DNA from: Martelella sp. NC20
GTDB lineage: Bacteria > Pseudomonadota > Alphaproteobacteria > Rhizobiales > Rhizobiaceae
Assembly (NCBI RefSeq): GCF_013459645.1
Contig: NZ_CP054861.1
Span: forward strand, 5,258,001 to 5,322,000
Length of the DNA: 64,000 nucleotides
Reading direction: 5' to 3'
Position 1 is the stretch's first letter, and each line of letters starts with the position of its first letter. A program made the translations under genes and the position numbers. Shown here piece after piece: positions 37,371-44,222 of the stretch. The notes beneath the pieces are model-generated. The model did no database searches. It was given only the letters and a program-made list of their open reading frames with translations, and had not been told where the DNA came from.

Positions 37371-38174
37371 TCAGACGCGCTCCCTCAAACCTTGCACCGC
37401 CTCGCGGGTCAGGTGCGGTTCTGCTTCTCCCGTCAATCCCCGATCGCCGGATACGATCAGCAACGTGCCGCTCGCCCTTGCCTCCTCCAAAGCGCTCAGG
37501 ACCGTTGCACTGAATGCGGCCGGGCTGGCCCAGTCGGGTGCAATCGCGCGCGCGCAGCGAGCAGACGCAATTTCATTACCGATCGGAAACGCCAGATCCG
37601 GCAGCGCCGGCCCCGTCATTCCCGGCTGTACCGGGCGCATTCCCTTCAAAATATCGTAGTGCTCGGCAAGCCGTTTCAGCGCGCCGTAAAGCCGGGCAAG
37701 ACCACGGCTTTCGGCCTGCTCCGGCAAGGCCGGTGGTTCCGCCAGAACGATGATGTCAGGACGCAGATTGGCGATTGCCTCGAACTCGGCAATCATTGCC
37801 GGCTTGATCTGCTTGAGTACATCTTCAAGCGCGCCGCCAACATGAAGCGCCCTGTGCAAGGGCCCACGCAGTTCCACGACGCAGATGCGTTCGGTCTTGG
37901 CGGCGGCAATGGCCCGGTTTGCCGCGTCGGCCAGAAAGGCAGCGGATAAATCCGCCCCGCCATCGGCGGCAATCATTGAAACCCAGACGGCGTCCGCGCC
38001 CAGATAGCGCGCGGCCGAAAGACAGGCATCAGCCAATTTCTGCGGGTCCTGCCGCAGAATTTCCGGCGCAACGGCTTCCAGCCGCGCCCCGAGACCGGCA
38101 GCCGAGGGCATCAAAACCGGTTCCGGCCAGAAGCGCGCCTGCTTCAGCGCCTCGATGGCTGCGCGGGCGCTCAT
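37371..38174 (-). CDS. Unknown 267-residue protein in the carboxylase operon (possible fifth subunit)
   Basis: Not recognised with confidence. The sequence is soluble, with no signal peptide or membrane segment. Stretches such as DPQKLADACLSAARYLGADA and FEAIANLRPDIIVLAEPP loosely recall the barrel of uroporphyrinogen-decarboxylase-like proteins. Its start overlaps the gamma-like gene by four bases (ATGA at 38171), so it is co-translated with the carboxylase genes. Acetophenone carboxylase has a fifth, loosely bound 34-kDa subunit, Apc5; this protein could fill that place although it is smaller (about 28 kDa) and in a different gene position. That assignment rests on context only. Confidence 0.6.
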   Translation of the reverse strand: MSARAAIEALKQARFWPEPVLMPSAAGLGARLEAVAPEILRQDPQKLADACLSAARYLGADAVWVSMIAADGGADLSAAFLADAANRAIAAAKTERICVVELRGPLHRALHVGGALEDVLKQIKPAMIAEFEAIANLRPDIIVLAEPPALPEQAESRGLARLYGALKRLAEHYDILKGMRPVQPGMTGPALPDLAFPIGNEIASARCARAIAPDWASPAAFSATVLSALEEARASGTLLIVSGDRGLTGEAEPHLTREAVQGLRERV

Positions 38175-38530
38175 GCTGCCCTGCCGTCCGTTGCCGTGGC
38201 ATTGCCGCTCCGGCGTGCCTTGAGCGCATCGATATCGAGTTCGATATCATGCGTAATCGGATGACCGGGCGGCAGATACTCGTTTTCGAGCACCGTGCCG
38301 CAGCCCGGACAATAGAATTCGACGAGACGGCAGAAATCGGGATGCGGCGTGAAGCTGAAAGCCGCGCCCTCGACCATCGGCGGATGCGCCTCTTCCATCG
38401 GCACTTCGGCAACAAGACAGCCGGTCTTGTAGTTCTCGCGAGCGCCGGTAAGCCGGTGGCCGCAGGCAGCACAACACCACGCCTCATGTTCGAGATCGAT
38501 GGAGAGATTTTCGGTAATACGGACAGTCAT
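38171..38530 (-). CDS. Acetone carboxylase gamma-like zinc protein (Apc2-like)
   Basis: About 119 residues. Two Cys clusters, CCAACGHRL near residue 18 and YCPGCGTVLENEYLPPGHP near residue 72, form a probable zinc site, and the C-terminus THDIELDIDAL matches the acetone carboxylase gamma family. ATG 38530 is favoured because GGAGG lies six bases before it; GTG 38533 is possible. The preceding HyuA-like gene ends just upstream at 38534, so the genes are nearly contiguous. Its size (about 13 kDa) fits Apc2 (15 kDa). Confidence 0.8.
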   Translation of the reverse strand: MTVRITENLSIDLEHEAWCCAACGHRLTGARENYKTGCLVAEVPMEEAHPPMVEGAAFSFTPHPDFCRLVEFYCPGCGTVLENEYLPPGHPITHDIELDIDALKARRSGNATATDGRAA

Positions 38531-38533
38531 CAC

Positions 38534-40510
38534 TCACCTCCGCGTCATGACAAGATTGGAAAAGCGGTCGGCCCCGGCCTCCCAGCCGGGAGCGACCCAT
38601 ACGGTGGTCTTGTCGCTTTCAAGGATCGCCGGTCCGGCCATGACATGACCTGTTTGCAGCCGCTCAAGATCGAAAACAGGAACGATCTGACGGGTGCCGG
38701 CGTCATCGCAGACAACACCGCGCTCACCGGTGCGCGCCTTCGAAGGGTCCTGATCCAGGGCGTCACCGGTTTCCACAAAGCTGAAGTGTGAAACCGCGGC
38801 GGCGGCAAAAAGGCCAATCGCACTGACATGCGCCGCACCCGGCGCCTGTTCGGCGATCGCGCGACGCAAAGTTACGAGCGCGGTGTCGGAAAGCGGATCA
38901 CCAACCTCGACGCTTGCGCGCGTCTCCAGCCCGTCGACCTGGCGCAGGATCGCATCGAGGCGCCAGCAAAGGCCCTCGCTCTCAAAGCCTTCGCCGCGCA
39001 TATCGCGCAGCGACGCATCATGCATCCGGCCGATCGCCCGGCCCAGCACGTCGTCCAGGTCCGGATCGCCGATCGCCATCTGGACGGCGCTCGAATAGTT
39101 GTGGCCGATGTCCATCAGCGACGAGGAGAAGGCAGAGAACACCGCCGAGAACGGCGTGATCACGATTTTCTTCAGTCCTGCCCGCGCTGCAACCTGGCAG
39201 GCATGAAGTGGTCCCGCACCACCATAGACCGTCAACAGCGGCTGGTCTCCCGAAGCCCGGGCCTTCAACGCGCCGATGGCTGCTCCCACCTGGCTGTCAA
39301 TGTGGTCGATGACAGCCTTAGCTGCAGCTTCAATGCTGATGCCGAGCGGCTCGGCCAGCACGGACCCGATCGCCGTACGGGCCTTTTCCGCGTCAAGTTT
39401 TCGCGCGCCACCGAGAAAATTGTCGGGATCAATACGACCCAGAACCAGATTGGCATCGGTGACCGTTGGCTCCCTGCCGCCCAGACTGAAACAGGCGGGT
39501 CCCGGTATCGCGCCCGCCGAACGCGGCCCGACGAAAAGCCTGCCATCGCGAACGCCCGCAATCGAACCGCCACCGGCGCCGAGCGCCTCGACCTCGTTCA
39601 TCGGCACATTGGTCTGATATCCCTCGATCGTGGGCCTCAAAGCCACATTCAACCGGCCGTCGCTGACGAGGCCGATGTCAAAGGAGGTCCCACCCATATC
39701 GGCTGAGATAACATCGGCCTCGCCATAGAGTGCGGCAACGGCACGCGCACCCACCAGCCCGGCAGCCGGGCCGGAATTGTAGGTGCTGATCGCCCGCGTC
39801 TTGGCCACGCGCGCCACCGCCCCGTCATTGTGCCCGATCAGGAAGGGGCCGCGATAATGCAGACGGCGCAATTCCTGTTCGGCGCGATAGAGAAGCCGTG
39901 CCAGACGGCTGTGGGAATAGGCAGAGACGACGGCACTGTTGATCCGCTCGTCATAGCCATCGCGCACGGTGATGTCTGACGACAGGAACACCGGGATGGA
40001 GCCCAGAAAGTCGCGCGGATATTCCCGCTTGATCACGGTGCGCACCGCCCGCTCGCGTGAGGGGTCGGTTTCACTGCCGGCAAGGGCCACGACCAGACAT
40101 TGCGCGCCGGCATCGATCAGCACCTGGGCGCGCTCAAGCACGGCTTCCGGCGCGACGGTGTCATCAATCTCGACAATCATGTCGGCTTCGACGATGCCGT
40201 GCCCGCCATCAACCATGACCGGCGCAATCGCCTGCCCGCCGGCCGAAACGATGAGCCCGATTTTCGCGCCGGTGCGCTCGATCAAGGCGTTGGTGCCCAC
40301 GGTGCTGGCAAAGCGGATGATGTCCGCCTGTTCCAGAAACCCTTCGAGAGGCAGGTCCACGGCTTTTGCCCCTGCCCTGATGCAGTTCAAAAAACACTCC
40401 GTCAGGTCATGCGGGGTGGTCGGCGTTTTCACCGCACGCGCCAGCCCATGGCCTGCCACAAAACCGTCGGTGAATGTGCCGCCGGTATCGATGTCGATCG
40501 TGTATCCCAC
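38534..40510 (-). CDS. HyuA-like carboxylase subunit, smaller copy (Apc1-like)
   Basis: A 658-residue hydantoinase A family protein, paralogous to the copy at 35179. Motifs: YTIDIDTGGTFTDGFVAG, ASTVGTNALIERTGAKIG, SADMGGTSFDIGLVSDG and ALGAGGGSIAGVRDG. The start is GTG, preceded by GGGAGGAG. Length fits the 70-kDa Apc1, which is also the first gene of the characterized operon. Two unequal HyuA copies in one operon are the diagnostic feature of acetophenone-type carboxylases, in contrast to the single copies in hydantoinases. Confidence 0.85.
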   Translation of the reverse strand: MGYTIDIDTGGTFTDGFVAGHGLARAVKTPTTPHDLTECFLNCIRAGAKAVDLPLEGFLEQADIIRFASTVGTNALIERTGAKIGLIVSAGGQAIAPVMVDGGHGIVEADMIVEIDDTVAPEAVLERAQVLIDAGAQCLVVALAGSETDPSRERAVRTVIKREYPRDFLGSIPVFLSSDITVRDGYDERINSAVVSAYSHSRLARLLYRAEQELRRLHYRGPFLIGHNDGAVARVAKTRAISTYNSGPAAGLVGARAVAALYGEADVISADMGGTSFDIGLVSDGRLNVALRPTIEGYQTNVPMNEVEALGAGGGSIAGVRDGRLFVGPRSAGAIPGPACFSLGGREPTVTDANLVLGRIDPDNFLGGARKLDAEKARTAIGSVLAEPLGISIEAAAKAVIDHIDSQVGAAIGALKARASGDQPLLTVYGGAGPLHACQVAARAGLKKIVITPFSAVFSAFSSSLMDIGHNYSSAVQMAIGDPDLDDVLGRAIGRMHDASLRDMRGEGFESEGLCWRLDAILRQVDGLETRASVEVGDPLSDTALVTLRRAIAEQAPGAAHVSAIGLFAAAAVSHFSFVETGDALDQDPSKARTGERGVVCDDAGTRQIVPVFDLERLQTGHVMAGPAILESDKTTVWVAPGWEAGADRFSNLVMTRR

Positions 40511-40579
40511 AATATCTCCTCCCTGAGATACGGCCTCCGGCCGTCCTTTTTCGCCTGAACTTCGTCTGCGTTCCGGTTT

Positions 40580-41161
40580 TCAGCCTTTGCAGGCGCCGCG
40601 CATGACAAAGTCCAGAATGTCCTGATGGATGACCTCCGCATCCAGAGGGCCGTCTGCCCGATACCAGCGGAGATACCAGTTGATGACGCCGAGAATGTTG
40701 AAGACAGTGATCTTCAGATGGGCCGAATGAAGCGCCTCCTCAGCGTTCAATCGCTCCAGAATTCCGATGTAGATCGCAACGATTTCGCGCTGGACTTCGG
40801 CGGTTTCGTCGCCAAGATCGTTATCGAGTTCACCCTTCCGGCCAAGCAGCATCAGCAACTCGCGCTGATGGCCGATCGCCACGGAAAGGTGCTCGCGAAC
40901 GACCGCCTCAAGCTGCGCACGCGGCTCGGTTTGACGCGCCGCGGCCTTGCGAAGCGTGGTCGGCAGATTGAAAACCGATTGCTCGAGCAGCGCTCGCCAC
41001 AAGCCTTCCTTGTTGCCGAAGTGGTAGTAGATATTGGAAAGGCTGGCTCCATGGACCTTGGCGATCTCCCGGATCGATGTGCCGCTGAAGCCGCGTTCCG
41101 AAAACATGGAAAGCGCCGTTGCAAGCAGGTTTTCCCGCATATCCGCCGATTGAGTTGTCAA
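40580..41161 (-). CDS. TetR family regulator of the carboxylase operon
   Basis: A 193-residue TetR-type repressor. The helix-turn-helix is TSIREIAKVHGASLSNIYYH (about residues 27-46), followed by FGNKEGLWRALLE; the C-terminal two thirds is the ligand/dimer domain and is not diagnostic. It is the first gene of the minus-strand run, 69 bases before the Apc1-like gene, so it is probably co-transcribed and autoregulatory. The GAACG-TT-CGTTC site about 40 bases upstream is a good operator candidate. The inducer is presumably the operon's substrate or an acyl-CoA intermediate. Confidence 0.88.
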   Translation of the reverse strand: MTTQSADMRENLLATALSMFSERGFSGTSIREIAKVHGASLSNIYYHFGNKEGLWRALLEQSVFNLPTTLRKAAARQTEPRAQLEAVVREHLSVAIGHQRELLMLLGRKGELDNDLGDETAEVQREIVAIYIGILERLNAEEALHSAHLKITVFNILGVINWYLRWYRADGPLDAEVIHQDILDFVMRGACKG

Positions 41162-41198
41162 AGCCCGGTCCTCTCAATTCTTTCATCGCAGGCGTAGT

Positions 41199-41214
41199 TC
41201 GAACGTTCGTTCTA
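41199..41214. promoter_or_regulatory. Candidate TetR operator
   Basis: GAACGTTCGTTC (41201-41212) is a dyad of two 5-bp arms, GAACG and CGTTC, around TT, 40 bases before the TetR start codon. It overlaps a second 10-bp palindrome, CGAACGTTCG (41200-41209). Such spacing is common for TetR-family sites. Binding by the adjacent regulator is inferred. Confidence 0.55.
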
Positions 41215-41445
41215 TAAAATATCGAACCCTCTTGAGAGTCAACGCTCAATTGTCTGGCGACAGTGATTTTTTTGGGAATTGCATGCGCTGACTTGCTCAG
41301 ATTGGCCCTGCTTTGTGAGCACAGCCGAGAACGGAGCATAGCGTTCAGGCGAGACATCGCCATGCAGCCACCGAGCTTCGTCATCCAAATTATTTTGTTA
41401 TGGCCGCAGAATGCGGGAGCTTCCGCAAGGCCGGGATCGCACTCG

Positions 41446-41733
41446 GAATTGAGTAATCGGCAGTCAGCCCCAACGTCTCCGCGATCTCGAAGACCAGTTA
41501 TTCGGCGATTTCCGCGACGCTGATCGGTTGCCCCGCCCCTCCTGCTGAAAAGCGACAACGTTCGCGTTCTGGTATTTGACGAGGCCCACAATTTTCCCGC
41601 CGGAACCCCGAGAGAGCAGCGCGTGATCCTTCAACTGCTGCGATATCTCAGCAACGAGATCGGAGCCTCGCTCGTCCGCCTTGGCGTGTCGGAAGCGCGC
41701 GACGCAGTTGCCGGCGACACACAGCTGGCTGTC
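41446..41733 (+). pseudogene. TniB-type transposition ATPase, fragment
   Basis: Two frames give pieces of the Tn5053/Tn7-like ATPase TniB. The first reads LRDLEDQLFGDFRDADRLPR; a one-base loss near 41540 then shifts to KSDNVRVLVFDEAHNFPAGT with Walker B, and QLLRYLSNEIGASLVRLGVS with SEARDAVAGDTQLA. The N-terminal Walker A half is missing. The fragment is cut at about 41733 where IS1182-type sequence begins. Confidence 0.72.
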
Positions 41734-42021
41734 AACGGCGGCGTAAAAACCGGCCACTCGGCGGACAAGGACAAACCGCCGCGGGCGATCAGGGAACCCT
41801 GGAGGATCGAGATGAAAGAGGCGCTGGAAACAAAGGAGGGACGGGCCATGCACAAACTGCGCAAACAGACCGTCGAACCCGCCTTCGGCATCGTCAAATC
41901 GGTGCTGGGATTCCGAAACTTCAGGCTTCGTGGCCTCGAAAAGGTCAAAAGCGAATGGAGCCTCGTCGCCTTGGCCTATAACGTCAAGAGAATGGCCAAG
42001 TTGAGGGCCGAAACGGCGTGA
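41734..42021 (+). pseudogene. IS1182-type transposase, C-terminal fragment fused to TniB piece
   Basis: The frame continues from the TniB fragment into KEGRAMHKLRKQTVEPAFGI, VKSVLGFRNFRLRGLEKVKS and EWSLVALAYNVKRM before the stop at 42021. This is the conserved end of IS1182/IS5-group DDE transposases. The catalytic part is absent. The two fragments share one open frame of 132 residues (from GTG 41623), which looks like a gene but is a junction of two mobile-element scars. Confidence 0.78.
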
Positions 42022-42306
42022 GGGCGGGCGAACCTCGCCCCAATTCCGCTTCGAAGCCGCTCAATTCCAAAACGACCTCATAGAAAATCCGACAGACTGC
42101 TAGCCGAATCTGGATGTCCGATTGTAGTAATCTTAAAAGCAATTATAGAATGCATTCCACTTCAGCCTGGACGGATGCCTTGCTCCGGATCGGAAGCGGT
42201 GGATCATGGTTCGCCGACGCGGAGGGGCCCCGGCCTTTGCGGTGACGCCATCGGGTCCCAGCCGCACCTTCCCGCCGGCGTCGCGTCGGGCGCCGGCGGT
42301 CCGTTG

Positions 42307-43422
42307 CTACCCCGGAAAGCCTTCCGGCGCGGTAGAAAATGGCGTCATCGATCCATATTCCGGCAATGCGGCGACGACATTCAGGAGGTCTCCATCGGCC
42401 AGCGTCATACCTTTCAGATAGGGAGCGGTGAAATTCGTGCCGATCCCCGACATGGTGTGGTCCACGATCTTCTTTCCATCGCTCGACCGCCACGCCAGAA
42501 TATGCTGGCCCGGCTGCGGAGCCACGCCGATCACCTGGCGCGAGCCGACCTCGCTGATGCTGAGGGGCCCCATCTCAATATGGCCGAGCGCCCGTACATA
42601 GGCGTCGGAGGCGACACCACCGGGATAGTTTGCCGTCGCGCTGAAGGTCGCATCGCTCGCGACGCCGGGGCCAACATCGACCGACCAGTCGCCATCCGCG
42701 GAAAACACCGGCGCGAACTTAGCCCCACCACCTGAACCGCCGGAAACGCTGAGAGTGACATAGGTGTTGGGATAAGTGGTGCCGCTGACAGTGGCCCCGT
42801 CCAAATAAACGTAATCCATCTCCGGTGGAATCGGCGCCACGGCGCCGGGATCCACGGTCACGGGTTCAGAGGCGCCCGACGCCAGCGTCGGCACGCCGTC
42901 CGGTCCCGGCAGATAGGCGAAAGCGAGGACGGTATCACCGGCGTTCGCAGGGTAATTGTCGGCAACCATGCTCCATGCGCCGTTCATCACGGGGACCGGG
43001 CTTTTCATCACGCTCTTGAGATGATTGTTTACATTGACCACATTGACCAACGTACCGGGTGTTTCTTCCAGGCCGGCGAAATACTGTCCGGTATAGATCG
43101 TGATGACGGGCTTGTCGGCACTGCCGGAATCCGTGACGCTATGGCTTGCGGACCGGGCGGAAGGCGGGCCCAGAGAGCCGTTGGGCTGTTTCACGTAAGC
43201 CTCGGCATAGACCATATCGCCAACGGTGAGCGGATTGTCCGGCGAAAGGCTCCACGCGCCATCATTAACGGGCGCCGGCTCGCTCGACACCGGCGTCTTG
43301 TCGTCGCCGAACCTGAAGACATTGACAACCGTTCCCGCGGTTGTCTCACTGCCGGCAATGTTCGTGGTGGTGCTGCGCGAGATGACCGGCGCGGCAGGTG
43401 CTGATCCGTTACTCTTCGACAT
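42307..43422 (-). CDS. Ig-like repeat protein, short paralog (locus A)
   Basis: A 371-residue protein made of about four beta-sandwich modules of some 90 residues, each beginning with a PP/PV-x-I pattern (KPVITIYTGQYFAGLEETPG; PIPPEMDYVYLDGATVSGTT). The C-terminal 170 residues match those of the paralogs at 49839 and 56818, including WRSSDGKKIVD and GSMTPFSTAPEGFPG. It lacks the N-terminal RPLPPEI modules, a probable remnant of which lies 240 bases upstream. No signal peptide or membrane anchor is visible. GGAGAA precedes the ATG. Function unknown; an adhesion or surface role is suggested only by the fold and the neighbouring autotransporter. Confidence 0.75.
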   Translation of the reverse strand: MSKSNGSAPAAPVISRSTTTNIAGSETTAGTVVNVFRFGDDKTPVSSEPAPVNDGAWSLSPDNPLTVGDMVYAEAYVKQPNGSLGPPSARSASHSVTDSGSADKPVITIYTGQYFAGLEETPGTLVNVVNVNNHLKSVMKSPVPVMNGAWSMVADNYPANAGDTVLAFAYLPGPDGVPTLASGASEPVTVDPGAVAPIPPEMDYVYLDGATVSGTTYPNTYVTLSVSGGSGGGAKFAPVFSADGDWSVDVGPGVASDATFSATANYPGGVASDAYVRALGHIEMGPLSISEVGSRQVIGVAPQPGQHILAWRSSDGKKIVDHTMSGIGTNFTAPYLKGMTLADGDLLNVVAALPEYGSMTPFSTAPEGFPG

Positions 43423-43659
43423 TTTCCTTCTCCAGGTTCTGGTTTAAGCTGCAATCGTCGAACTCAATTAATATCGTTAATCAATGGATTCTGCTCACAA
43501 GCTGCAGTCAGTACCTGATGGAGAGAGCGCATCCGCTCTGTCGTTACCGGAACGGCCAGGCTCATGATCAGTCCTCATGAAGACGTAAGCGGGGTCGGGC
43601 CGGAGACGCCGGCCGAGACGTTTGCGCGGGCGTCTCCGTATCCGTTTTTCATCGCGTTG

Positions 43660-43865
43660 TTATTGCTGGCCGACGTAGACGCTCCAATTCCCGTTGGTGG
43701 AACTCACTCGCGGAAACGTCTGGTTCTTGCGCATGACCGTAACCTCGTGTTCCCCTGCGTCGTACCAGAAAGAAAACCGTCTTGGTTGGGCTGGTCGATT
43801 TCGGGCGGAAGCGGACGCACCCCATCCGACACGCGGGACATCAGGTCCTCGGAATCCATAGACAT
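43660..43865 (-). pseudogene. Broken N-terminus of an Ig-like paralog
   Basis: From ATG 43865 the frame reads MSMDSEDLMSRVSDGVRPLP then PEIDQPNQDGFLSGTTQGNT, clearly the N-terminus shared by the paralogs (MSMETGDLMS...RPLPPEI...GxFSG). It then stops; in the neighbouring frame EVTVMRKNQTFPRVSSTNGN and WSVYVGQQ continue the expected module to a stop at 43660. So one frameshift and a large deletion separate it from the C-terminal part in locus A. Confidence 0.75.
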
Positions 43866-44222
43866 CGCTGCTCTCCATAAGCAGTTTTTAAAAGGGAGTT
43901 CCTGCAGCAGGCAATCTGACTACTGCATGCAGAGAACTATATACCACAACCTTTCTTTGTCTATCCAAAAATACAACCTAAGATAGATAAAATGATCAGA
44001 CTTTTACATGAGAACATGTTTTTTATGGTGTTTCAGGCGAGACCGTTCTTTGTTTTCATTTAAAATTCTGCATCGCATATAACAGAACTTAAAAAACACA
44101 ACCGGCGCGATCAGACAGCAATAATCGGCGCCAGATATCTGGCGCCGATCGGATGAAATACGACTTTGAGGGGCATCGTTCACATGCGAACCTCGCCCCC
44201 GAGTGGGGAAGGCCTCTACGGC
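43866..44222. other. Intergenic region with terminator and shared motif
   Basis: 357 bases. It contains, on the minus strand at about 43925-43984, a GGTTGTATTTTT...ATAGACAA sequence shared with the upstream regions of the paralogs at 49839 and 54159, and the terminator palindrome of the autotransporter gene at 44124. The rest is AT-rich (44000-44100) and holds no gene. Confidence 0.6.
44124..44149 (-). terminator. Perfect palindrome after the autotransporter gene
   Basis: A 26-base perfect palindrome with half-site ATCGGCGCCAGAT lies 74-99 bases after the autotransporter stop. Read on the minus strand it is followed by TATTGCTGTCTGA without a long T-run. It probably ends the autotransporter transcript. 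Confidence 0.6.

Noticed and set aside
43605..43640. Hairpin GGAGACGCC...GGCGTCTCC as a terminator
   Set aside because: It lies between the two parts of a broken gene with no T-run and no clear transcript to end.
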